Part shown: positions 41,957 to 50,122 of the stretch, in pieces
How positions within the stretch are numbered: the first letter of the stretch is position 1
Layout of the letters: each line of letters opens with the position of its first letter
Source of the DNA: Anaerolineae bacterium
GTDB taxonomy: Bacteria > Chloroflexota > Anaerolineae > 4572-78 > J111
Length of the DNA: 64,000 bases
NCBI GenBank assembly: GCA_022071955.1
Contig: JAJVIM010000001.1
Location: 62,001 to 126,000, forward strand
Reading direction: 5' to 3'
Translations under genes and position numbers: made by a program
Notes under the pieces: generated by a model
The model's database searches: none
What the model was told of the DNA's origin: nothing
Seen by the model: the letters and a program-made list of their open reading frames with translations, nothing else

Positions 41957-42793
41957 GTGTTACAATTAATTCTTAAACATACTCAACGCCTGACCGGGGC
42001 GCTAAGTGTGCTGGCAGTTTTGATCGGCCTGAGCGGCTGTTTTGCGGCGGTTACGCCTGCGCCCGAAGCCGATATGCCCTCACCGCAGCCCACGGAAACA
42101 ACCCAATCGGCCGCCGCGGCGACGGTGGAGTCGTCTGCTATTGCCAGCCAGACGCCGACCAAAACCGCAACGGTTCGCCCGGCTGCGGTCAGCCGCACCC
42201 CAACAACTGCCACCGGCGGCGCGTCAACCACCACAACGCCAACTAAATCCGCCACTAAACCCAAAGGCACACCGAATGCGACAACCTCACCCGCAGCTAA
42301 AGCTACGCCGGCGGCAGTCTCGTCAAAGGTAACCACCGGCAAAGTGGCTCAGCCGCTGTCGCCGGCCGATGGCGCGGTTTTTACCGATATGTCCGGTGAC
42401 ATCCAGATTGAACTTAAATGGAGTCCGGTCAAGCCCAAGCTGGCCAACAACGAATATTACGTGGTAACCTTGCAATATCAACAGTTTGGACAGACCTGGA
42501 CAGACCGGGCCGAAACAAAGAATACTAACTGGCTGGTTAATGAACACAGTTATTTGCGGGGGATGGCCGATGACGGGCTGTTTTACTGGTCGGTAACGCT
42601 GGCGCAGCAAACCGGCACCGATGCCAACGGGGTGGCGATTGAAACGCCGCTAAGCGAGCCTGGTCCAGCCTGGGCGTTTGTGTGGCAAACGGGTTCTTTG
42701 AGCACGTCTGGCACAGACAAACGCTCCGGTAACAACAACAAGAGCAGTGGAGGTAGCAGTGGCGGTGGAGGCGGACTGCCTGGTTATCCCTGA
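41957..42793 (+). CDS. Lipoprotein with Thr/Pro-rich linker and Ig-like domain
   Basis: 278 residues from a GTG at 41957 with GGAGG five to nine bases upstream. The signal peptide ends in the lipobox LSGC (Cys about 29), so it is lipid-anchored outside. A low-complexity Thr/Ala/Pro/Lys linker (about 32-125) follows, then a beta-sandwich-like domain (VAQPLSPADGAVFTDMSGDIQIELKWSPV... NEYYVVTLQYQQFGQTWTDRAETKNTNWLVNEHS... GLFYWSVTLAQQTG) of the fibronectin/Ig type. The tail is Gly/Ser/Asn-rich (GNNNKSSGGSSGGGGGLPGYP). No family is recognised for the whole protein. It overlaps the following membrane-protein gene by about 35 bases in another frame. Confidence 0.75.
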   Translation: MLQLILKHTQRLTGALSVLAVLIGLSGCFAAVTPAPEADMPSPQPTETTQSAAAATVESSAIASQTPTKTATVRPAAVSRTPTTATGGASTTTTPTKSATKPKGTPNATTSPAAKATPAAVSSKVTTGKVAQPLSPADGAVFTDMSGDIQIELKWSPVKPKLANNEYYVVTLQYQQFGQTWTDRAETKNTNWLVNEHSYLRGMADDGLFYWSVTLAQQTGTDANGVAIETPLSEPGPAWAFVWQTGSLSTSGTDKRSGNNNKSSGGSSGGGGGLPGYP

Positions 42794-44399
42794 GCCGCTG
42801 GTTAAAAACCGACACTGGACCAGCCTGCATTTGCCGGCGGTGGTGTTGTTTGGTTTAATTTTGTTATGGCGGCTGGCGCAGGTACAACATCTGGCGCTGC
42901 CGGCCTGGGTCGACTCGGTCCACCATGCGCTGCTGGTCCGGCTGCTGCTGGAGCAGGGGCAAATTCCGGCCACCTGGGCGCCGTATTTACCTGATGTTCC
43001 GTTCTATTACCATTTTGGTTTTCATCTGACAGCTGCTGCTGTCACCGTGTTGACCGGCTTGAACGTAGGCCAGTCCGTGTTGCTGGCCGGCCAGGTGTGG
43101 CAAGCGGCGATGGCGCCGGGCGTATACCTGCTCAGCCTGACAATCTGGAAAGACCGGCTGGCGGCGCTTATGGCCATGCTGCTGGTCGGCTTTGTCTCCC
43201 AGATGCCGGCCTATGCCACCACCTGGGGCCGCTATACGCTGCTGGCCGGGCTGGTGTTGCTAAGCCTGGCCCTGACAGCGGCGATAGCCGGCCGGCCGCT
43301 GCTTTTGGCCGGGCTCACCGCGGCCATCGCCATTACCCATTATTACACTTTTTTGTTGCTGCTGTTGTTTGTGGCTATCCGACTGGTTGTTCCCGGTGGC
43401 GGCAAACGGCAGGTGGTGTGGGGCAGTGTTGCCGGCGTGCTGCTGGCCTCGCCCTGGCTGATATGGGTATTGTGGCAAGCGCTAAACCGGCGCTTGTTGT
43501 ATGTGGCTGCCGGGCCGCAAAGCGCTGATTATACGCCGGAGTATATGGCTTATCTGCTGGGACCGGCGCGCAATTATGTGTTGCTGGCCCTGGCCTTAAT
43601 GGGGTTGGTCATCGTTATCAGGCGGGTCTGGCAAAACCCCGCCGCTGCCTCACCCGGCCTGATCGCCTTACTGGTTTGGAGCGGGCTGCTGATCGCATTT
43701 TTAGGGCCGTGGCGATTGGGGCCATTCCGGCCCGATTTGCATGCGGCGCTGGTTATTTTTTTGCCGGCGGTCCTGTTTGCCGGCGCGGCCCTGCGGCAAA
43801 TGCGCCGGCCACTCTTGGGCGGCCTGGTGATCGCCGTGCTGGTAGTTTGGGGCATAATCCAGACCCGTGATATTGTTAATCCGGCCACAATTTTGGCCAC
43901 GCCGGCCGATGTAACGGCGCTGGACTGGGTCGCCGCCAATACCCCACCGCAGGCCGTGTTTTTGATCGATGTCGCTCCCTGGGAAAGCCAATGGCGCGGC
44001 GCGGACGGCGGCTGGTGGATCACGCCCTTAACCGGGCGGCCAACTGTGATCCCCCCGGCCGTTTATGGCTGGGGCAGCCCGGCGCTGGTCGACCGGTTCC
44101 GGGCACTTGGGGTACGGATTTACGCCCTGCGCCAGGCCGATAACGCCGTTTACTGCCAGCGTTTGGCCGCAGTAATGGCCGACGCCGGGGCCATGTATTA
44201 CTACACCCGCTCGCCGCGCCCGGAGCAGTGCGCGGGATTGCAGCCGGTTTACCGGCAGCCCCAGGGTGTGTTTATCTACCGGAGTAACTACTCAGCCGTC
44301 ATGCCCGAATGTCTTTATCGGGCATCCACTGAAGGCCCAAACGGTGGATTTCCGCTTAAAACGTGCGGGAATGACATCCAGAATGGTGGGGCTGAGTAG
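42759..44399 (+). CDS. Polytopic membrane protein, GT-C-like
   Basis: About 546 residues from a GTG at 42759, preferred because GGAGG lies 5 bases upstream; GTGs at 42747 and 42765 are alternatives. About 10-11 membrane helices follow residue 30. The first outer loop, LALPAWVDSVHHALLVRLLLEQGQIPATWAPYLPDVPFYYHFGFH, contains Asp and His residues placed as in GT-C glycosyltransferases and related Chloroflexota membrane proteins. A C-terminal soluble part (about 395-510) reads ADVTALDWVAANTPPQAVFLIDVAPWESQW. The last about 38 codons, including the TAG stop, lie inside a terminal-inverted-repeat element (44284-44403), so the normal C-terminus may have been replaced. The function is inferred only by resemblance. 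Confidence 0.72.
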   Translation: MAVEADCLVIPEPLVKNRHWTSLHLPAVVLFGLILLWRLAQVQHLALPAWVDSVHHALLVRLLLEQGQIPATWAPYLPDVPFYYHFGFHLTAAAVTVLTGLNVGQSVLLAGQVWQAAMAPGVYLLSLTIWKDRLAALMAMLLVGFVSQMPAYATTWGRYTLLAGLVLLSLALTAAIAGRPLLLAGLTAAIAITHYYTFLLLLLFVAIRLVVPGGGKRQVVWGSVAGVLLASPWLIWVLWQALNRRLLYVAAGPQSADYTPEYMAYLLGPARNYVLLALALMGLVIVIRRVWQNPAAASPGLIALLVWSGLLIAFLGPWRLGPFRPDLHAALVIFLPAVLFAGAALRQMRRPLLGGLVIAVLVVWGIIQTRDIVNPATILATPADVTALDWVAANTPPQAVFLIDVAPWESQWRGADGGWWITPLTGRPTVIPPAVYGWGSPALVDRFRALGVRIYALRQADNAVYCQRLAAVMADAGAMYYYTRSPRPEQCAGLQPVYRQPQGVFIYRSNYSAVMPECLYRASTEGPNGGFPLKTCGNDIQNGGAE

Positions 44400-44403
44400 T
44401 TAC
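44284..44403. mobile_element. MITE-like palindromic element at the 3' end of a gene
   Basis: A 120-bp element bounded by perfect 14-bp terminal inverted repeats, GTAACTACTCAGCC (44284-44297) and its complement (44390-44403). Inside are two inverted copies of the widespread GTCATTCCCG...CGGGAATCCA type repeat. The left one (44298-44328) forms a hairpin ATGCCCGA/TCGGGCAT (44301-44308 / 44318-44325); the right one reads GTCATTCCCGCACG on the minus strand (44375 leftward). There is no ORF of its own and no target duplication visible. It is best seen as a non-autonomous or REP-like mobile unit. Confidence 0.65.
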
Positions 44404-44438
44404 CTGCCGGATAAAACTGGCTCATTTTTGGTCTTTTT

Positions 44439-44548
44439 GTTTCCTTACTGAGTTCGAGTCGTTTCCTTACTGAGTTTGACTCGTTTCCTTACTGAGTTCG
44501 AGTCGTTTCCTTACTGAGTTTGACTCGTTTCCTTACTGAGTTTGAGTT
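44439..44548. repeat. Five-copy 22-bp tandem repeat
   Basis: Five head-to-tail 22-bp units at 44439, 44461, 44483, 44505 and 44527, each starting GTTTCCTTACTGAGTT. Two variants alternate: units 1 and 3 end CGAGTC, 2 and 4 end TGACTC, and 5 ends TGAGTT. A sixth degraded start (GTTTCTTTATG) follows. No spacer sequence divides the units. The rest of the 333-base gap (44404-44732) holds AATAGCGAATAGCGAATTACGG and two CGCCAAACTCACC strings, but no gene. Confidence 0.9.
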
Positions 44549-44732
44549 GTTTCTTTATGAAATTTTGGCGGGTGGCGGCTAGTGAACAACGAATAGCGAA
44601 TAGCGAATTACGGGTTGCGGGTTACGCGGTCAATTTCTCACGTAACTCGCCAAACTCACCTGACCCACCCAATTTAGCAAACTGCTAACAACCCGCCAAA
44701 CTCACCCAATTTATTCCTGGTCGAGATCATCA

Positions 44733-45662
44733 ATGAACCGCCAGACCACCTCAATTGAATTAGCCCGCCTGGACGAGCCTGACCCGCCTGTTGCCCCCGA
44801 CCTGGAACTGGCGGTGCTGCCTGTGGCTGAAACCGACCTGGCCCGGCAATTGGCCGAACAGCAACAGCAACTGGCGGAATTGCAGCGGCAGGTGCATGTG
44901 CTGCAGACCGATCGTTGGCGCAAGTGGCAATGGTTGGCCTGGGCCGGGCTGGCTGTCATCGCCCTGGGGTTGGTTATAACTGCGTTGTGGCGCAATGCCT
45001 CACCGTCCGAATCCCAACTGTTGCTGCGGCTGGCCCAGGTAGCCCAGGCTGCCAAACAGCCGGAGCTGGCGCTGCAAACCCTGGATCAACTGGCCGCCAG
45101 CGGGGTTGATGATGCCGAGACCCTGACCGGGATGGGCCAGACCTACTTTAAGCTTAAAGAGTACGCCAGGGCGATCGACGCGCTGCAGCAGGCCACCGCC
45201 CTCGCGCCGGTTGATGAGGCGGCCTGGCTGGCTCTGGCCCGTAGTTACGCCACCGCCAAACAACCGGCCGAAGCCGTTGTGACGTATAACCACCTGCTGG
45301 CGCTGAACCCGGTCAACTGGCGCTACTATTTTGAGCTGGGCCAGCAGTACGACATTCTGCCCAACCACGATCAGGCGTTGGCCGCTTACCGGCGGGTGCT
45401 TGAGATTCAGCCCAATAATGCCGGCGCGTATATGCAAATGGGCAGTATTTACCAGAACCAAAACCGGCTGATCGAGGCGGCTACCGCTTACCGGTGGGCA
45501 GTAGAGCGCAAACCTGACTGGGTTGACGCTCAGGTGGCGCTGGCCCAAACCTACCTGGCCCAGAACAACTGCGACCGGGCCATACCGGTCTTTCTGGCCG
45601 CGCAGCGGCTGGCGCCCAATAATGAAGATGCGGCCACCGGCCTGGCCGAATGTCGGAAGTAG
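44733..45662 (+). CDS. Membrane-anchored TPR protein
   Basis: 309 residues. The N-terminal cytoplasmic part is acidic (1-45) and forms a Gln/Leu-rich coiled coil (47-68, LARQLAEQQQQLAELQRQVHVLQ). One membrane helix at about 76-95 precedes about five to six TPR repeats to the end. Typical repeats are LTGMGQTYFKLKEYARAIDALQQATALAP, WLALARSYATAKQPAEAVVTYNHLLALNP, YMQMGSIYQNQNRLIEAATAYRWAVERKP and ALAQTYLAQNNCDRAIPVFLAAQRLAP. It probably scaffolds envelope proteins, possibly the glycan assembly machinery encoded next to it. No catalytic signature is seen. Start ATG; no strong ribosome-binding site. Confidence 0.82.
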   Translation: MNRQTTSIELARLDEPDPPVAPDLELAVLPVAETDLARQLAEQQQQLAELQRQVHVLQTDRWRKWQWLAWAGLAVIALGLVITALWRNASPSESQLLLRLAQVAQAAKQPELALQTLDQLAASGVDDAETLTGMGQTYFKLKEYARAIDALQQATALAPVDEAAWLALARSYATAKQPAEAVVTYNHLLALNPVNWRYYFELGQQYDILPNHDQALAAYRRVLEIQPNNAGAYMQMGSIYQNQNRLIEAATAYRWAVERKPDWVDAQVALAQTYLAQNNCDRAIPVFLAAQRLAPNNEDAATGLAECRK

Positions 45663-45723
45663 GAGACAGGGATGAAGGGTGCAGGGTGAGGAATGAAAGG
45701 TGATTCTTTAAGTGAAAATGGTA

Positions 45724-45744
45724 GGTCACGCTACAAGCGTGACC
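45724..45744 (+). terminator. Short hairpin after the TPR gene
   Basis: Perfect 9-bp stem GGTCACGCT (45724-45732) / 45736-45744 with an ACA loop. It lies between the TPR gene and the GT2 gene. No U-tract, so it may be an attenuator-like or processing structure rather than a terminator. Confidence 0.35.
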
Positions 45745-45804
45745 GCCGGGCTGATGTTTCGCTGGACAGTGACCAACCGTGTTGTGGAGAGGAGACAAAA
45801 AACT

Positions 45805-47064
45805 ATGTTACAATCCGGGGCTAAACCCTATGAATACAGGCCAACCCGGCCGGCGGAGTCGACCGCTCCGGCGGCGGTTGAGCCGTTTGAAGCGCCCCAC
45901 CCCAGGCCGACGACAGGGGAAATAGAGCTTTCGATTGTGATGCCCTGCCTGAATGAAGCCGAAACCCTGCGGGTGTGTATTGCCAAGGCCCAGCAATTTC
46001 TGGCCGAACACAACGTGACCGGCGAAATTATTGTGGCAGATAACGGTAGCAGCGACGGTTCCCAAACTATCGCCACACGAATGGGGGCCGTGCTGGTTAA
46101 TGTGTCACAAAAGGGGTATGGCGCGGCGTTGATGGGCGGTATTGCCGTCGCCCAGGGGCAGTACATTATTATGGGCGACTCTGATGACAGTTATGATTTT
46201 ACCAACCTGATGCCTTTTGTGGCCAAACTGCGTGAAGGCTATGACATGGTGATGGGCAACCGTTTTGCCGGTGGCATTGCGCCGGGGGCCATGCCGCCGC
46301 TGCACAAATATCTGGGCAACCCGGTGCTAAGCTGGTTGGGGCGTCTCTTTTTTCACACACCGACAGGTGATTTTCATTGCGGGCTGCGCGGCTTTAACCG
46401 GACTTCTGTTAATAAACTGGAGTTGCAAACCACCGGCATGGAGTTTGCCAGCGAGATGGTGGTTAAAGCCTCATTGTACGGCCAGCGGATTGCCGAAGTG
46501 CCGACGACGCTCTCGCCCGACGGCCGCAGCCGGGCGCCCCATTTGCGTAGCTGGCGCGATGGCTGGCGGCACCTGCGTTTTTTACTGCTTTACAGCCCGC
46601 GCTGGCTCTTTTTGCTGCCTGGCGCGGCCATGTTTGGCCTGGGCATGCTGCTCATGCTGGTGTTGGTCTGGGGGCCGGTCTGGGTGGGCAGTTTGTACTT
46701 TGGTCTGCACTATATGGTGCTGGGCAGCCTGCTGGCCTTAATGGGCTTTCAAACCATTGCTCTGGGAGTTTACGCCAGCGTCTATTCGGTTACGGAACGT
46801 TTTGCCCGGCAAAGCACTACCGTGACCCTGATTAACCGTTACTTTAATCTGGAGCGGGGCATTGGCCTGGGCAGCCTGATCTTTTTGGCCGGGTTGGGGA
46901 TTAACGGTTACGTGCTGTATATCTGGTTAACCGCCGGATTTGGCGGCCACCTGCACATCAGCGAAACGGTGCTGGCAATGACCCTGATGGTGATTGGGGT
47001 GCAGACGGTTTTTTCTTCGTTCTTTTTGAGTTTGTTGGGGATTGCCCATAAATCGCGACCATGA
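45805..47064 (+). CDS. GT2 glycosyltransferase with C-terminal membrane helices
   Basis: 419 residues from the ATG at 45805, set by the GAGAGGAG ribosome-binding site. A Pro/Glu-rich leader (1-45) precedes a GT-A domain of the dolichol-phosphate-sugar synthase type: LSIVMPCLNEAETLRVCI, VADNGSSDGSQ, the metal site GDSDDSYDF and HCGLRGFNR, with the catalytic WRDGWRHLRFLL near the end. Four membrane helices follow (about 270-410). It probably glycosylates polyprenyl phosphate for later GT-C transfer. It is the last high-GC gene: its TGA overlaps the ATG of the first AT-rich glycosyltransferase gene by 4 bases, so translation continues across the composition boundary. Confidence 0.9.
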   Translation: MLQSGAKPYEYRPTRPAESTAPAAVEPFEAPHPRPTTGEIELSIVMPCLNEAETLRVCIAKAQQFLAEHNVTGEIIVADNGSSDGSQTIATRMGAVLVNVSQKGYGAALMGGIAVAQGQYIIMGDSDDSYDFTNLMPFVAKLREGYDMVMGNRFAGGIAPGAMPPLHKYLGNPVLSWLGRLFFHTPTGDFHCGLRGFNRTSVNKLELQTTGMEFASEMVVKASLYGQRIAEVPTTLSPDGRSRAPHLRSWRDGWRHLRFLLLYSPRWLFLLPGAAMFGLGMLLMLVLVWGPVWVGSLYFGLHYMVLGSLLALMGFQTIALGVYASVYSVTERFARQSTTVTLINRYFNLERGIGLGSLIFLAGLGINGYVLYIWLTAGFGGHLHISETVLAMTLMVIGVQTVFSSFFLSLLGIAHKSRP

Positions 47065-48206
47065 AAATAGCCTTTATTTATGATGTGGTCTATCCCTATG
47101 TCAAAGGTGGGGCAGAACGGCGGTATTACGAATTAGCCAAACGACTCAAAGGTGATTATGAAATTCATCTTTGGGGTATGAAATTTTGGGAAGGGCCAGA
47201 TGTTATCCAAACCGAGGAAGGTGTAATTCTGCATGGCGTATGCCCGCCAATGCCGTTATATGTCAATGGCCGTCGTTCCATCAAACAAGCAATTTACTAC
47301 GCATTACGTTTAATCCGCCCATTACTCAAAGAGAATTACGATTTGATTGAATGTCCTTCAGCCCCTTTTTTCCCCATTTTTACATGTAAATTGTACTCTC
47401 TACTTAAACGCCGACGATTGGTAGTCGTGTGGTTAGAATATTGGGGAGATTATTGGTATGAATACCTAGGAAAGTTGGGTGGAATTGCTAGATTTATCGA
47501 AAAAATAGCCGGCAAATTACCCGATCATATTATTGCTATTTCCGATCATACCCGAGATGCGCTGATCGCTAACGGAATTAATGGTGGCAATATAACCTCT
47601 ATTCCTTTGGGTATTAATTTGGCTGAGATTGAAGCGGTGGCACCGTCACCCGTTCAAAGCGATCTAATTTTTGTGGGACGGTTAATCAAGGAAAAAAATG
47701 TTGATGTACTTCTATATGTAATCAAAGAATTGGTAGATAATGGGTTGAATGTCAAGTGTTGTATTGTGGGTGATGGTCCTGAACGAGTAAAATTGGAGCG
47801 ATTGGCTCAATCTTTGGCCTTGACCGACCGGGTTGCGTTTTTAGGGTTTGTTGAAAAATCCGAAGATGTCTATGCCCTGCTGAAAAGCTCAAAGGTGTTT
47901 GTGTTCCTTTCCACGCGAGAGGGATTCGGTTTGGTTGTGCTAGAAGCTAATGCCTGTGGGTTACCAGTAATTGTAGCTCAGCACGAACAAAACGCAGCCG
48001 TTTCTTTGGTCAGAGATAAAGAAACGGGTTTTTTATGTAACCTGGAGACAAAAGAAATTGCTGATTGTGTCCATAAACTCATTATAGATGATGGAGTCCG
48101 TTATCACATGCAACAATCGGCGATGCAATGGGCGCATTATTTTGATTGGAATAAGACGGCGGAACGAACCGAAAAACAATATCAAGGGTTAATAGAGCCA
48201 CGTTGA
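47061..48206 (+). CDS. GT4 glycosyltransferase 1
   Basis: 381 residues, a two-domain GT-B fold retaining transferase. The N-terminal acceptor domain starts MKIAFIYDVVYPYVKGGAERRYYELAKRL. The donor domain begins about 195 (SDLIFVGRLIKEKNVDVLL) and carries the E-x7-E region REGFGLVVLEANACGLPVIV. It overlaps the preceding GT2 gene by ATGA and ends at the next gene. Its AT-rich codon use (roughly 40% GC by eye, against well over 50% in the gene before) opens the low-GC block. It probably adds one sugar to the lipid-linked repeat unit on the cytoplasmic side; the sugar cannot be told. Confidence 0.92.
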   Translation: MKIAFIYDVVYPYVKGGAERRYYELAKRLKGDYEIHLWGMKFWEGPDVIQTEEGVILHGVCPPMPLYVNGRRSIKQAIYYALRLIRPLLKENYDLIECPSAPFFPIFTCKLYSLLKRRRLVVVWLEYWGDYWYEYLGKLGGIARFIEKIAGKLPDHIIAISDHTRDALIANGINGGNITSIPLGINLAEIEAVAPSPVQSDLIFVGRLIKEKNVDVLLYVIKELVDNGLNVKCCIVGDGPERVKLERLAQSLALTDRVAFLGFVEKSEDVYALLKSSKVFVFLSTREGFGLVVLEANACGLPVIVAQHEQNAAVSLVRDKETGFLCNLETKEIADCVHKLIIDDGVRYHMQQSAMQWAHYFDWNKTAERTEKQYQGLIEPR

Positions 48207-48230
48207 TTGACAAATATAGGAACAAAAAAA

Positions 48231-48947
48231 ATGGGTTTAACTTTTCTTTACACTAGTGGGGATGAGGAAAACAGAAAAGCAATTCTTTCCTTGGTTTCTC
48301 CCCAACCAGGCTGTCACTTACTTGATTGTGGTTGTGCAGATGGAGCATTTACTTTACGTATCGCTCAGAGTCTACAAACCTCAAATGTGTACGGTATTGA
48401 AACGCATACAGCTACAGCCAAACTGAGTCAGGAAAAAAATATTGTAGTGTCATCGAGCAACTTAAATTCCGGGCTGAATTTTGGTTCAGATTTTTTCGAC
48501 GTTGTCCATGCGAATCAGGTAATTGAACACTTGATTGAAACCGATCTATTTGTGCAAGAAATTTACCGAGTTCTGAAACCAGGTGGATATGCTATCATTT
48601 CAACTAACAATATGGCTAGCTGGCATAACATTATATCTTTAGCGCTGGGAATGCAACCTATGCCAAATCATGCCAGTAATGAAATTCGATTGGGAAACAT
48701 ACTCGACCCAACACATGGCAAACGCCACCCCCATCGGGGGGCAATACATTGGCGCATTTTCGCTTTTGCAGCATTACAGGAATTATTTGATTACCACGGC
48801 TTTAAACCAGTCTGTATGATGACCTCTGTCTATTATCCTTTTCCCAATCCATTGTCAACTTTTCTATGCAAAATAGATAAATGGCATGGAGCTTATCTGA
48901 TTGTCAAAGCTCATAAACCTTTTAAAACGGGGAAAGGTTTATCGTGA
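48231..48947 (+). CDS. SAM-dependent methyltransferase 1
   Basis: About 238 residues from the ATG at 48231, chosen for the TAGGAA upstream; a TTG at 48207 overlapping the previous stop is an alternative. Class I fold: motif I HLLDCGCADGAFTLRIAQ, acidic motif II GIETHTATA, then FDVVHANQVIEHLIETDLFVQEIYRVLKPGGYAIISTNN (motifs post-I to III), as in Methyltransf_11 and _23. The C-terminal part is unusually long with a hydrophobic end. It sits between GT4 genes and overlaps the next by GTGA, so it probably O- or N-methylates a sugar of the glycan. Confidence 0.88.
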   Translation: MGLTFLYTSGDEENRKAILSLVSPQPGCHLLDCGCADGAFTLRIAQSLQTSNVYGIETHTATAKLSQEKNIVVSSSNLNSGLNFGSDFFDVVHANQVIEHLIETDLFVQEIYRVLKPGGYAIISTNNMASWHNIISLALGMQPMPNHASNEIRLGNILDPTHGKRHPHRGAIHWRIFAFAALQELFDYHGFKPVCMMTSVYYPFPNPLSTFLCKIDKWHGAYLIVKAHKPFKTGKGLS

Positions 48948-50122
48948 GAATTTGTATTCTGATAGATAGTTGGCAGTCAGATTTTAGTACCGGGGGCGGT
49001 CACGTGGCTGTGTGGCAACTGGCAATGAGGTTGGTTAAAAACCATAACTGCCGGGTTGACCTGGTAACGGGTATACAGCCAACTTCCCAAGGAACCCAAC
49101 CTAAACGGGTAGAAACTTATTTGGATGGAGCGCTGCGTCTTATTCGGGTTGGACCATGTTGTTTTACGGCTGAAAGTTTGGTGGGCAAGCTGCTATATTG
49201 TGCCGCTGCAATACCCTTTGTTATACGCCAAAATTATGACCTGATCAATGCCCAGGCATTTGCGCCCGGGTTACCAGGATGGGTGGCCGCGCGATTAGCT
49301 CGGGTTCCAGTGATTTACACTATTCAAGGGATCGGGCAGCGAAGCATGACCGCAATGGTGGCCAACCGGTTAAAAGCTTGGTTGTTAAGCCAATTGGAGA
49401 ATCTGCTTCTGTTCAAGATTAAATACGATTATGAAATTAGTGTTAGCGCAGATATTTTTGAGTATGCCAATGTTAATCAAAATATTACGGTAATTCCCAA
49501 TGGCGTTGATGTGGCAGAATTTGATGCTGTGGCCTGCAAAAAAGCCAGTAAATTTCAAATTCTGTTTGTTGGGCGTATTCATCCTCAAAAAGGATTGTTA
49601 TATCTAGTTGAGGCTATGCGGGAAGTAGTAAAAGTACAGACCGCCATCAGAGTTTTGATAGTTGGAACTGGCGCGCAACTGCCAGAACTACGCCGCCAGA
49701 TCAGGGATTACGGATTGGAAGCATATTTTGAATTTACCGGGCATCTCACCGGCGTCGACAAAATTCGGGCTTTTAAATCATCTCATTTGTTTGTGTTGCC
49801 ATCACTGTACGAGGGGCAGCCATTGACGTTGCTTGAAGCATGGGCGGCCAGGTTGCCGGTAATTGTCACGGAAGTGGGGGCAAATCCGGATTTTGTCAAA
49901 CCTGGAATTAACGGTTATTTGGTACCACCCAAACAACCCAGACAATTAGCTGAAGCAATTGTCCGGGCCATAGATAATCCCGAGTTGGTTGCATTGGGAA
50001 AATATGGGTATGATATGGTACAAAACACTTATACTTGGGATGCAGTGGCCGAACAGACATACCATGTATGTCAGCAGGTGCTGGCGGAGTCACTTGCCAA
50101 CATTGGGGTACAACATCTATGA
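48944..50122 (+). CDS. GT4 glycosyltransferase 2
   Basis: 392 residues from a GTG overlapping the previous TGA. The GT-B N-terminal domain opens RICILIDSWQSDFSTGGGHVAVWQLAMRL, with a Gly-rich acceptor loop. The donor domain starts FQILFVGRIHPQKGLLYLVEAM and the sugar-nucleotide site is LFVLPSLYEGQPLTLLEAWAARLPVIVTEVGANPD. A hydrophobic segment near 80-105 suggests peripheral membrane binding. Its last bases overlap the next GT4 gene (ATGA). Role: a further glycan elongation step. Confidence 0.92.
   Translation: MRICILIDSWQSDFSTGGGHVAVWQLAMRLVKNHNCRVDLVTGIQPTSQGTQPKRVETYLDGALRLIRVGPCCFTAESLVGKLLYCAAAIPFVIRQNYDLINAQAFAPGLPGWVAARLARVPVIYTIQGIGQRSMTAMVANRLKAWLLSQLENLLLFKIKYDYEISVSADIFEYANVNQNITVIPNGVDVAEFDAVACKKASKFQILFVGRIHPQKGLLYLVEAMREVVKVQTAIRVLIVGTGAQLPELRRQIRDYGLEAYFEFTGHLTGVDKIRAFKSSHLFVLPSLYEGQPLTLLEAWAARLPVIVTEVGANPDFVKPGINGYLVPPKQPRQLAEAIVRAIDNPELVALGKYGYDMVQNTYTWDAVAEQTYHVCQQVLAESLANIGVQHL

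Noticed and set aside
44447-44462. tRNA T-arm, from the GAGTTCGAGTC string
   Set aside because: It resembles a T-loop, but there is no acceptor, D or anticodon arm around it, and the string recurs only as part of the tandem repeat.
44439-44548. CRISPR array
   Set aside because: The 22-bp units are directly adjacent without spacers, and no cas genes are present.
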